Of a stretch of DNA of 55,383 bases, positions 32,691 to 40,703 are shown one piece after another. Positions within the stretch are counted from its first letter, which is position 1, and each line of letters begins with the position of its first letter. Under the pieces are notes generated by a model. It was not told the DNA's origin and made no database searches. It saw only the letters and a program-made list of their open reading frames with translations. Both the position numbers and the translations under genes were made by a program. The stretch comes from Burkholderiales bacterium (GTDB taxonomy: Bacteria > Pseudomonadota > Gammaproteobacteria > Burkholderiales > Casimicrobiaceae), in contig JANXNI010000061.1 of the NCBI GenBank assembly GCA_025354165.1, forward strand, positions 1 through 55,383, given 5' to 3'.

Positions 32691-33575
32691 CTATTTCTCT
32701 TTGCCAAACAAACCAGCTGGACGGAACAGCAGCACGATGGCCATGATCACAAACACCACCGTCGATGAAGCCTCGGGATAGAACACCTTGGTAAAGCCTT
32801 CAATGATGCCGAGTCCGAGGCCAGTGAGGATCGAACCGAGAATGGAGCCCATGCCGCCGATGACGACCACGGCAAACACAACGATGATCAAGTTCTGCCC
32901 CATCAGCGGCGAAATCTGAATCACCGGCGCAGCGAGCACACCGGCGAACGCGGCGAGCGCCACGCCAAACCCATAGGTCAACGTCACCATCAACGGCACA
33001 TTCACCCCGAATGCTTCGACCAGTCGCGGGTTCTCGGTGCCAGCGCGCAAGTACGCGCCAAGTTTCGTTCGTTCAATCACGTACCAGGTCCCGACGCACA
33101 CCACAAGCGAGGCCAACACGACCCAGGCGCGGTAGTTGGGCAACACCATAAACCCCAGATCGGTCGCACCCGACAACGCTTCCGGCGCACTGTACGGCAG
33201 TCCTGATACGCCGTAGAACGAGCGCAGAACACCCTCGATGACCAACGTTAAACCCAGCGTCAGCAACAGGCCGTAAAGATGATCGAGTTTATAGATGCGC
33301 TTCAGAAAAAGTCGCTCGATCACGATGCCGAGCAGCGCGACAATTAGTGGTGCGGCAAACAGCATCACCCAGTAATTGACGCCTAAATATTCAAGTCCCA
33401 TCCACGCGAGCACGGCACCGAGCATGAACAGCGCGCCGTGCGCAAAATTGATGACATTGAGCAGCCCAAAGATGACCGCCAGGCCAAGACTCAGGATTGC
33501 ATAAAAAGAGCCGTTGACGAGCCCGAGCAACAGCTGGCTAAGCATCGCGGATAACGGTCTGCCGAAAATTTCCAT
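32691..33575 (-). CDS. livH: Branched-chain amino-acid ABC transporter permease
   Basis: A 294-residue permease with LivH features: LLGLVNGSFYAILSLGLAVIFG-type N-terminus, NFAHGALFMLGA, a coupling segment RTKLGAYLRAGTENPRLVEAFGVN, and VIGGMGSILGSILTGLGLG. About eight membrane helices are apparent. It pairs with LivM. It is separated from livK by 110 bp containing a strong hairpin. Confidence 0.92.
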   Translation of the reverse strand: MEIFGRPLSAMLSQLLLGLVNGSFYAILSLGLAVIFGLLNVINFAHGALFMLGAVLAWMGLEYLGVNYWVMLFAAPLIVALLGIVIERLFLKRIYKLDHLYGLLLTLGLTLVIEGVLRSFYGVSGLPYSAPEALSGATDLGFMVLPNYRAWVVLASLVVCVGTWYVIERTKLGAYLRAGTENPRLVEAFGVNVPLMVTLTYGFGVALAAFAGVLAAPVIQISPLMGQNLIIVVFAVVVIGGMGSILGSILTGLGLGIIEGFTKVFYPEASSTVVFVIMAIVLLFRPAGLFGKEK

Positions 33576-33629
33576 AAGTGGATGAATAGCGTTTGCAAGT
33601 TACAGAAAACGCGCAATCAGGTTTTGCGC

Positions 33630-33662
33630 GGGGCTGGCGAAGCCAAATTGTGGCTTCGCCCC
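33630..33662 (-). promoter_or_regulatory. Intercistronic hairpin between livK and livH
   Basis: A 9-bp perfect stem (GCGAAGCCA/TGGCTTCGC) is extended by GGGG/CCCC across a small bulge. On the minus strand it lies 24 bp after the livK stop and has no T run, so it is better read as a stabiliser or attenuator raising binding-protein mRNA over permease mRNA. Confidence 0.5.
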
Positions 33663-33685
33663 GTTTTCAATCAGTTACGCGTGGA

Positions 33686-34879
33686 CTATTTCCAGAGCGC
33701 GCACTTCGAATCAGCTTTTGCCGTGAACACTTTGTCACCCGGAAGCTTCGCAACCATTTTGTAGTAATCCCAAGGCTTCTTAGATTCGGCTGGGCTCTTG
33801 ACTTGCATCAGATACATGTCGTGTACAAAGCGGCCGTCGGGACGAATCATTCCGCTTGCGTAAAAGTCGTCAATCTTTGTCGACTTCATTTGTGCCATGA
33901 CCTTGTCTGCGTCCGCTGTTTTGACGGCTTGAACCGCTTTCAGATAGGTCATAGTCGCTGAGTAGTCGGCTGCCTGAACACTCGTTGGCATGCGCTTGTT
34001 CTTTTCGAAGAAGCGATTGGCAAACTTGCGCGTGTCGTCGTTCAGATCCCAGTACCAGCTGGTTGTCAGCAGCAAGCCTTCGGTGTCCTTGAGACCCAGA
34101 CTATGAATGTCGCTGATGAAAACGAGCAGCCCGGCAAGTTTCATGCTCTTGGTGATGCCGAATTCTTTCGCTGCCTTGATCGAATTGATGGTGTCGCCAC
34201 CGGCGTTCGCCAGCCCCAGAATCTGCGCTTTCGAGCTTTGTGCCTGCAGCAGGAACGACGAGAAGTCAGACGCGTTCAGCGGATGACGCACAGTGCCGAG
34301 CACTTGCCCGCCGTGTGCCTTCACGACGGTTGCGGTGTCGGTTTCGAGTGCGTGACCAAATGCGTAGTCAGCCGTCAAAAAGAACCACGACTTGCCGCCG
34401 CTGTCGACCACAGCCGATCCGGTGCCTTTGGCGAGCGCAACGGTGTCGTACGCGTAGTGGACGGTGTACGGAGTGCACTGTTCATTGGTCAGCGCAGACG
34501 AGCCCGCGCCGTTGTTGATGTAGACGCGCTTCTTTTCGGCAGCCACTTTCGCAGATGCGAGCGCGGTGCCGGAGTTGGTGCCGCCGAACAGTAGCGTTAC
34601 GCCTTGTGTGTCGATCCACTCACGGCCCTTTGAGGCGGCGATGTCTGGTTTGTTTTGATGATCGGCCGTCAACAATTCGATCGGCTGGCCGAGCACCTTG
34701 CCGCCGAAGTCGTCGATAGCCATCTGGATGGCAGATGCACCCCATTTGCCTTCGACGTCTGCGTACAGACTGGACATATCGGTGATGAAGCCGATCTTTA
34801 CTTTTTCCTGCGCCTGCGCGCTAACGGCCAGGGTGGCAGCAGCCAATGCAATGGCCAATGGTTTCAATGTCAGTTTCAC
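33686..34879 (-). CDS. livK: Branched-chain amino-acid ABC transporter substrate-binding protein
   Basis: A 397-residue periplasmic binding protein with signal peptide MKLTLKPLAIALAAATLAVS, cleaved after AQA. The mature protein has the type I periplasmic-binding fold of the Leu/Ile/Val family: IGFITDMSSLYADVEG, IELLTADHQNKPDIAASKGR, LLFGGTNSGTALASAKVAAE and SWFFLTADYAFGHALETDT. It delivers substrate to LivHM. It lies after livF and before livH, so the gene order is livG-F-K-H-M. The exact ligand is not predictable. Confidence 0.92.
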   Translation of the reverse strand: MKLTLKPLAIALAAATLAVSAQAQEKVKIGFITDMSSLYADVEGKWGASAIQMAIDDFGGKVLGQPIELLTADHQNKPDIAASKGREWIDTQGVTLLFGGTNSGTALASAKVAAEKKRVYINNGAGSSALTNEQCTPYTVHYAYDTVALAKGTGSAVVDSGGKSWFFLTADYAFGHALETDTATVVKAHGGQVLGTVRHPLNASDFSSFLLQAQSSKAQILGLANAGGDTINSIKAAKEFGITKSMKLAGLLVFISDIHSLGLKDTEGLLLTTSWYWDLNDDTRKFANRFFEKNKRMPTSVQAADYSATMTYLKAVQAVKTADADKVMAQMKSTKIDDFYASGMIRPDGRFVHDMYLMQVKSPAESKKPWDYYKMVAKLPGDKVFTAKADSKCALWK

Positions 34880-34966
34880 TATAGGTCTCCTCTACTTAGA
34901 CAGTGATGAATGGAGCACGTGTGCGACGCAACGTGCTTTTTTGAAAATGATAGAAAGCACGACGTG

Positions 34967-35692
34967 CTAAACGCCGAGAAGCTCTTTCAGCACAGGCATG
35001 CGATCTTCGAGTTGCGCGGCCGCAAAGTGCTCGACGATGCGGCCATGCTCCATGACGTAAAAACGATCCGCCAGTGGTGCCGCGAAACGAAAGTTTTGTT
35101 CGACCATAACGACCGTGTAGCCTTTCTGTTTGAGCATACGGATCATCTTGGCCAGCGCCTGCACGATGACCGGCGCAAGGCCTTCTGAAATTTCGTCGAG
35201 CAGCAGCAGATTGGCACCCGTACGCAGAATACGTGCGACCGCCAACATTTGTTGTTCGCCGCCAGACAATCGGGTGCCTTGACTATTTCGGCGCTCTGCC
35301 AGATTGGGAAACATGGCATAGATTTCATCGAGACCCATGCCCGCTCCCATTCCTTTTAGAACAGGTGGTAGCAGCAGATTCTCTTCACATGACAGACTGG
35401 AAAAAATGCCGCGCTCTTCTGGACAGTAACCTACGCCGTAGTGCGCGATCTGATAGGTTGGCAAATTGATCGTTTCATACCCACGAATCTTGATCGAGCC
35501 TTTGCGATCACCCGTCAGACCCAGAATGGCGCGCAGCGTCGACGTACGTCCTGCTCCGTTACGCCCGAGCAGCGTGACGACTTCTCCGCTGTGCACGTCC
35601 AGATCCACGCCATGCAAAACATGCGATTCGCCGTACCAGGCTTGCAGCCCGCGAATGCTGAGCGCAACATCTTTGGAAGAACTAACAGCCAT
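34967..35692 (-). CDS. livF: Branched-chain amino-acid ABC transporter ATP-binding protein
   Basis: A 241-residue ATPase with LivF features: YGESHVLHGVDLDVHSGEVV, signature LSGGEQQMLAVARIL, Walker B LLLLDEISEGLAP, and EQNFRFAAPLADR. The Walker A reads GRNGAGRTS, with Arg49 where Lys is canonical; the codon CGT is clear. Related betaproteobacterial LivF proteins may share this, so it need not be inactivating. Its ATG overlaps the livG stop in TGATG, showing translational coupling. Confidence 0.92.
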   Translation of the reverse strand: MAVSSSKDVALSIRGLQAWYGESHVLHGVDLDVHSGEVVTLLGRNGAGRTSTLRAILGLTGDRKGSIKIRGYETINLPTYQIAHYGVGYCPEERGIFSSLSCEENLLLPPVLKGMGAGMGLDEIYAMFPNLAERRNSQGTRLSGGEQQMLAVARILRTGANLLLLDEISEGLAPVIVQALAKMIRMLKQKGYTVVMVEQNFRFAAPLADRFYVMEHGRIVEHFAAAQLEDRMPVLKELLGV

Positions 35693-36471
35693 CAGTGTGC
35701 GCCTTCGAGTTCGCCGTCAACGGTGCCCATGTACGCGGCCATTACATCCGGATTGCGTGATACTTCTTCATACGGGCCTTCCGCCAGAATCGCGCCACGT
35801 TGCAATACCGTGATGCGATCCGCGATGCTGGAAACCACGCCCATGTTGTGCTCCACCATCAAAACGGTTCGGCCCACTGCCACCTTGCGAATCAATTCAG
35901 TCACGCGGTGCACGTCTTCGTGTCCCATGCCTTGCGTTGGCTCATCGAGCAACATCAGTTCCGGCTCAAGCGAAAGCGTCGTCGCAATTTCCAGTGCACG
36001 TTTCCGTCCGTAAGGCAGATTGACGGTCACCTCGTTGGCAACATCGCCCAACCCCACCTCTTCGAGCAGCGCGTGCGCGCGGTCATTGAGGTGATTGAGG
36101 CTGCGCTCGCTCTTCCAGAAATGAAATGAAGTGCCGAGCTTGCGCTGCAGCCCAACGCGCACATTCTGCAGGACGGTCAAATGCGGAAACACGGCCGATA
36201 TCTGAAACGAACGAATGATGCCGCGACGCGCGATTTGCGCGGGCTGCTCTTTAGTAATGTCGCGACCATTGAACGTAATCGTTCCGGTGGTCGGTTCAAG
36301 AAATTTGGTGAGTAGATTGAAACAGGTCGTTTTGCCAGCACCATTGGGGCCGATAAGCGCATGAATGCTGCCACGGCGAACCTTGAGGTTGACGTCAGTG
36401 ACGGCGGAAAAACCCTTGAAATCTTTGCCCAGATGGCGTGTCTCAAGAATCGTTTCAATCGAATCGGTCAT
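35692..36471 (-). CDS. livG: Branched-chain amino-acid ABC transporter ATP-binding protein
   Basis: A 259-residue ATPase, the second nucleotide-binding subunit. Walker A is GPNGAGKTTCFNLLT, followed by the LivG-specific FQISAVFPHLTVLQNVRV. The signature position is degenerate (NLPYGRKRALEIATTL, as usual for LivG) and Walker B is LMLLDEPTQGMG. ATG 36471 is chosen. A GTG 18 nt upstream is possible and lies closer to GGAGG. It is the first gene of the liv cluster; the 156-bp AT-rich gap upstream likely holds its promoter. Confidence 0.92.
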   Translation of the reverse strand: MTDSIETILETRHLGKDFKGFSAVTDVNLKVRRGSIHALIGPNGAGKTTCFNLLTKFLEPTTGTITFNGRDITKEQPAQIARRGIIRSFQISAVFPHLTVLQNVRVGLQRKLGTSFHFWKSERSLNHLNDRAHALLEEVGLGDVANEVTVNLPYGRKRALEIATTLSLEPELMLLDEPTQGMGHEDVHRVTELIRKVAVGRTVLMVEHNMGVVSSIADRITVLQRGAILAEGPYEEVSRNPDVMAAYMGTVDGELEGAH

Positions 36472-36627
36472 ATCGTCGCGAGCCTCCACCCGTTAATCAC
36501 AAGCGACTCGCATCGCGTTTCATTAATAGAATAGTAACTCAACACTATTGTTACGTTTCTGTACGTTTGTGTTGCTTTTTTTACCGTACTCAAGAGCACA
36601 TCTACAAATTCGTTTTTTGGGATGCCC

Positions 36628-38463
36628 TCAAGTCTCTCCCAAAAATCCCCCGCTCTGATGTGCCCAGAGCCTTGCATAGAGCCCGTCTTTGGCCAACAAA
36701 CTCTTGTGATCCCCTTCCTCAACGATGCGGCCCTGATCAATCACGATCAGACGATCCATCGCGGCGATGGTGGACAGGCGATGCGCGATAGCGACCACCG
36801 TTTTGCCTTCCATCAGACGATACAGGCTGCGTTGAATTGCAGCCTCTACCTCTGAATCGAGCGCGCTTGTGGCTTCGTCAAGCAGCAGGATCGGTGCGTT
36901 TTTGAGCATCACGCGCGCGATTGCGATTCGCTGGCGCTGACCGCCAGAGAGCTTGACACCGCGCTCGCCAACGTGAGCGTCGTACCCGGTGCGTCCTTTC
37001 GGATCGGTCAAGGCCGCGATGAAGTCAGACGCTTCCGCGCGCTCCGCTGCATGAATCATGTCGACGTCATTGGCGTCCGGTCGTCCATACAAGATATTGT
37101 CGCGAACGGCGCGATGCAGGAGTGACGTGTCCTGCGTGACCATGCCGATTTGCGCGCGCAGGCTATCTTGCGAAACGGTTGCGATATCGGTGCCGTCAAT
37201 CAGAATGCGACCGCTTTCTACGTCATAAAAGCGCAGCAACAAATTGACGAGCGTTGACTTTCCTGCGCCTGAACGACCGACCAAACCGATCTTTTCGCCG
37301 GGTTTAATGGTCAATGAAAAATCGTCGATGATGCGTGACTTCTGATGAGTCGCGCCATACGCGAATGTCACGTTTTCAAAGCGAACCTCGCCACGAGGAA
37401 CCTCGATGGCTTTGGCGTCGACTGCGTCGACCACGGTCTCCGGTCGTGACAGCGTGTCCATGCCATCGCGCACGGTTCCGATGTGTTCGAACAGACCCGC
37501 CAATTCCCACATCACCCAGTTCGACATGCCGTTCAAACGAAGCGCCATCGCGCTGGCAGCGGCGACCGCGCCGACGCCGACTTGTCCCTGCATCCACAGC
37601 ACGAGTGCCGCGCCAGCGGTAGCGGCCACCAGCAGCACCGACAAGCTGTGATGCACGACGTCAAACGCCGTGACCAATCGCCACTGCACGAGCACCGTTT
37701 GCATGAATTCCTGCATCGCGCTTTTGGCGTAGCCCGCTTCGCGCTGGCCATGCGAAAACAGCTTAACGGTCGCGATGTTGGTGTACGCGTCCGTGATGCG
37801 TCCGGTCATCAGTGATCGCGCGTCGGCCTGCGCCTGCGAGATCCGACCGAGACGCGGTACGAAGTAAGTGCATGCGCCGATGTAGAGCGCGAGCCAACCC
37901 AGAAAGGGCACCATCAAACGTAGATCAAAGCCGCCAGCACCGACTACCATCGTCACGAAATAAATGATGACGAACACCATCACGTCCGCCAGAATCATCC
38001 ACACATCGCGCACGGCGAGGGCAGTCTGCATGACCTTGGCCGCGACACGCCCGGCAAATTCGTTTTGATAGAAGCTCATACTCTGTGCGAGCATCAGACG
38101 ATGAAAATTCCAGCGCAACCGCATCGGGAAATTGCCCATCATCGCCTGATGCTTGAACAGCGCCTGAAACGACACCAGCAACGGACTCAGTATCAGCATG
38201 CCGATCAGCAACAACAACCCCGTGCGGTTGTCCTCCCACAGGCGAGCCGGCTCGGTTTTTGATAACCAGTCAACCACACGACCGATCATCGAAAACAGCA
38301 AAGCTTCGATGACGCCAACCGTAGCCGTAAACACCATCATCGCCGCGAGGTAAGGACGCAATCCGCGCGTGCATTCCCACAAAAACGCGAAGAACGATTT
38401 CGGTGGCGCGACCGGCGCGGTATCGGGATAGGGCTCAACGAGCCGTTCGAATAATTGAAACAT
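36628..38463 (-). CDS. MsbA-like ABC exporter (fused permease-ATPase)
   Basis: A 611-residue half-transporter with an N-terminal six-helix ABC membrane domain (about 40-340, including YQNEFAGRVAAKVMQT) and a C-terminal ATPase. Walker A is GRSGAGKSTLVNLLL, Q-loop MVTQDTSLLH, signature LSGGQRQRIAIARV, Walker B ILLLDEATSALD, H-loop AIAHRLST. All catalytic residues are present, so it should work as a homodimeric or heterodimeric exporter of lipid or drug-like substrates. It lies 82 bp downstream of the MFS gene in the same direction. No LPS genes adjoin, so msbA itself is not asserted. Confidence 0.9.
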   Translation of the reverse strand: MFQLFERLVEPYPDTAPVAPPKSFFAFLWECTRGLRPYLAAMMVFTATVGVIEALLFSMIGRVVDWLSKTEPARLWEDNRTGLLLLIGMLILSPLLVSFQALFKHQAMMGNFPMRLRWNFHRLMLAQSMSFYQNEFAGRVAAKVMQTALAVRDVWMILADVMVFVIIYFVTMVVGAGGFDLRLMVPFLGWLALYIGACTYFVPRLGRISQAQADARSLMTGRITDAYTNIATVKLFSHGQREAGYAKSAMQEFMQTVLVQWRLVTAFDVVHHSLSVLLVAATAGAALVLWMQGQVGVGAVAAASAMALRLNGMSNWVMWELAGLFEHIGTVRDGMDTLSRPETVVDAVDAKAIEVPRGEVRFENVTFAYGATHQKSRIIDDFSLTIKPGEKIGLVGRSGAGKSTLVNLLLRFYDVESGRILIDGTDIATVSQDSLRAQIGMVTQDTSLLHRAVRDNILYGRPDANDVDMIHAAERAEASDFIAALTDPKGRTGYDAHVGERGVKLSGGQRQRIAIARVMLKNAPILLLDEATSALDSEVEAAIQRSLYRLMEGKTVVAIAHRLSTIAAMDRLIVIDQGRIVEEGDHKSLLAKDGLYARLWAHQSGGFLGET

Positions 38464-38477
38464 GGAAATTTAGATGT

Positions 38478-38549
38478 GTAGGATGGGCAGGCTCGGCTCA
38501 CCGCTGATTGTCATGGCAAGTAGCGGTGGGCGAGGGGTGCCCACCCTAC
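38478..38549. repeat. GTGGGCAC-type intergenic palindrome, copy 2
   Basis: Arms 38478-38505 and 38522-38549 are imperfect inverted copies; the right arm (AGCGGTGGGCGAGG, GTGCCCACCCTAC) is closest to the copy at 120-190. Its right edge contains the stop codon of the MFS gene (38548-38546). Confidence 0.7.
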
Positions 38550-39859
38550 TCATAAGCTGCGGGTTTTGGCAGCGTGCGGGTGCCCATCATCACTTCGCTC
38601 TTCCATGCGAACCAGGTGAGCAGGATTGCGCCGACTCCCGCGAGGGCGAGGGCGGCGCGCAAGCCGAGATGCTCGCCCACGTAACCGCCGATCAGCGCGC
38701 CGGGTGCCGCGCCGATCAGGATCAGCCAGCGCATGGTGCTGGTCATGCGACCCAACAAGGGCTCCGGTGTGACTGCTTGACGCAACGACAAAAAGTTAAC
38801 GAAGATCAGCGTCGCACCGCCGGAAAAGCAGGTCAGCATGAAGCCGAAAAACACCACGCCCCACACGTTCGCGGGCGCAACGGCGAGTGCGAGCCAGCCC
38901 GCAGCGCTCACTGCAATGCCTGCAACAATCGTCGGGCCGGGACCGAACTTTTCGCTCACACGCTTGCCGTAAACGCTCGCGAGAATAGTGCCGACGCCCA
39001 TGCCGACATAACAAAGGCCAATCGCCTGCGCGGTCATGCCCAGCTCGCGCGTTGCGACGAGAATTTGCACGACACTCGCCATGTGATGCAGCAATTGCCA
39101 GCAGCCGACAAACAGCGCAAGCGTCCACAGCATGCGGGTGCCTTTCACGAAGTGCACGCCTTCGCGCAACTGTTGCATGAAGTTGGTGCTGCCTGCGGGG
39201 GCCACCGTTTCATTGACGCGAATGCCGCGCAGCAACATGACCGATCCCGCGATCAGAATCGCATCAAACGCGATGGCAATCGGCGCGCCCAGCAGTTTGA
39301 TTAAGGCGCCCGCCAAGCCTGGTCCTGCGATCTCGGAGCCCGACACCGCGAGCGCGTTTTTGCTGTGCGCTTCAACCAACCGATCACGCGACACGATCTG
39401 CGTCAATACGATTTGCGCTGCCGAACCGGCAAACACGTGCACGCAGCCCAGCACCACGGCAACCGCATACAGCCACGTCATCGACAGATAACCCGTCCAC
39501 GCGGCAAGCGGAACCGTCATCAGTGTGGCCGCAAAAACCATTTCGCCGATCACGTAGACCGGAAGCTTGCGCACGCGATCCAGCCACACGCCTGCGGGCA
39601 ATGAGAGCAACACAAATGGCGCAATTTCAGCCGATAACAAAAAACCCATCTGCGACGGTGTCGCGTTGAGCACGGTCACCGCCGTCAGCGGCAACGCGAG
39701 CATCGTGATCTGTGCGCCGAAATGTGTGACTACGACGGACGCAAAAATGCGGCGATAGTTAGGATCGTTGAGCAGGTCGCCGGAGGGAAGCGCGGGCAGC
39801 TTGAACAGGGATCGCAACCGCGCCCTTAACCAGCTAAAGAGTGACAAAGCAGCTTGCAT
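38546..39859 (-). CDS. MFS transporter (DHA3/EntS-like)
   Basis: A 437-residue major-facilitator protein with about 12 membrane helices. It shows the loop motif LPAGVWLDRVRKLPVYVIGE between helices 2 and 3 (the A-motif G-x-x-x-D-R-x-x-R form) and AHSKNALAVSGSEIAGPGLAG, typical of the EntS/MFS_3 exporter group. The substrate is unknown; drugs or siderophores are exported by relatives. The start is uncertain: ATG 39859 (MQAALSLFSWLRAR) is chosen; ATG 39928 would add 23 low-complexity residues. Neither has a strong ribosome site. The stop codon sits in an intergenic palindrome. Confidence 0.85.
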   Translation of the reverse strand: MQAALSLFSWLRARLRSLFKLPALPSGDLLNDPNYRRIFASVVVTHFGAQITMLALPLTAVTVLNATPSQMGFLLSAEIAPFVLLSLPAGVWLDRVRKLPVYVIGEMVFAATLMTVPLAAWTGYLSMTWLYAVAVVLGCVHVFAGSAAQIVLTQIVSRDRLVEAHSKNALAVSGSEIAGPGLAGALIKLLGAPIAIAFDAILIAGSVMLLRGIRVNETVAPAGSTNFMQQLREGVHFVKGTRMLWTLALFVGCWQLLHHMASVVQILVATRELGMTAQAIGLCYVGMGVGTILASVYGKRVSEKFGPGPTIVAGIAVSAAGWLALAVAPANVWGVVFFGFMLTCFSGGATLIFVNFLSLRQAVTPEPLLGRMTSTMRWLILIGAAPGALIGGYVGEHLGLRAALALAGVGAILLTWFAWKSEVMMGTRTLPKPAAYE

Positions 39860-39953
39860 GGAAAGTCTCAAAAAAGGCGTAGATGCGGCGGGCACAAACG
39901 ATGCGGGCGACGCATTGCTTAGGCCCATCGCGACGAAGAAAACATAGCGGCGT

Positions 39954-39984
39954 AGCGCTGAGCGTCGATGAAACGATCAGCGCT
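39954..39984. promoter_or_regulatory. Hairpin upstream of the MFS gene
   Basis: Perfect 8-nt arms AGCGCTGA/TCAGCGCT with a 15-nt loop, 95 bp upstream of the chosen MFS start. Operator or leader hairpin; no further evidence. Confidence 0.3.
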
Positions 39985-40231
39985 GACTGCGCGGTCGGCG
40001 GTTGTCGAACGTACCGCTGTGACGGTTGGGGCGACATCCTATGCCCCACGCGCTGCAAAACAGCGCGGTCGTTAACCCGTCAACGCGGATGCTTTGGACT
40101 GGCCCTGGCCGGACGCATTCCTGGCAACGAAACCGCAGCAACCATCGAGACGCCGATTACGCTGTGTGTGGCGCGAGAGGAGTGGATGAGTGCGGTCTGC
40201 ATTGGGGCGTCCTTTCTGGTGCGAAATTGAA

Positions 40232-40386
40232 GGGCACTTCTAAAAATTCATTTGGGGGACGCATTGTGTCGTCACGCAGTGCTCGCGCATTTGCCAAAAG
40301 CGCCCATGTACCAGGGCGTACATTCCGGTTGCTGCGCTCCAGGTTTCTAACACTGCATCCCCAAAAACGAATTTTTAGAGGTGCCC
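40232..40386. mobile_element. MITE-like element with terminal inverted repeats, copy 2
   Basis: The left end (GGGCACTTCTAAAAATTCAT) and right end (reverse complement GGGCACCTCTAAAAATTCGT) are inverted copies. The interior matches the copy at 21695-21836 but carries about 16 extra bases (around CATTTGCCAAAAGCG). No protein is encoded. Confidence 0.8.
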
Positions 40387-40489
40387 TGAAATCAGTGCAG
40401 CGCTTGTGGCGCCTCTGATTGAGCACGAATTTAATGCTACAACGGGCGAGCGTCCGATGCCCAGCGGCGATGCCTGCAAATGGAAGCGG

Positions 40490-40518
40490 TGTCGCGATAG
40501 CGTGTCGGAGACGCGACA
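40490..40518. promoter_or_regulatory. Short hairpin in the gene-free region
   Basis: Perfect 7-nt arms TGTCGCG/CGCGACA around a 15-nt loop. No T run and no neighbouring start; significance unclear. Confidence 0.2.
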
Positions 40519-40547
40519 TTACTATGTCACATCACGCCGATGGAACA

Positions 40548-40669
40548 GGCAACTTCGGGCCGAACGCACCGTTAGACGGGGGCTAAAGCTTATTTTTATA
40601 TAAAGTCGATAAACAGATAAATGACGCTATAGCCCTTGCTAATAGGTCAGTTCCGGAAGAAGCTGTTAT
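40548..40669. repeat. Nested-palindrome intergenic element, copy E
   Basis: The left end is GGCAACTTCGGGCCGAACG and the right end GTTCCGGAAGAAGCTGTTATG; these pair with each other although diverged from other copies. The core begins GGGGGCTAAAGC, contains AAAGTCGATAAA as in copies A and C, and ends GACGCTATAGCCC. It ends 34 bp before the metH stop. Confidence 0.72.
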
Positions 40670-40703
40670 GAAAATCAGGTTCATGGCGATCTACGCTGCG
40701 CGG

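Larger units (their letters stand above)
39860..40703. other. 844-bp gene-free region between the MFS gene and metH
   Basis: No convincing gene is seen on either strand; short frames here lack recognisable protein features. The region holds hairpins at 39954-39984 and 40490-40518, the second MITE-like element (40232-40386) and nested-palindrome copy E (40548-40669). Repeats account for about a third of it. The rest may be decayed sequence or regulatory leader. Confidence 0.6.

Noticed and set aside
40406-40603. 65-codon frame in the gene-free region before metH
   Set aside because: No ribosome site, no recognisable motif, and it overlaps a hairpin and the repeat copy E.
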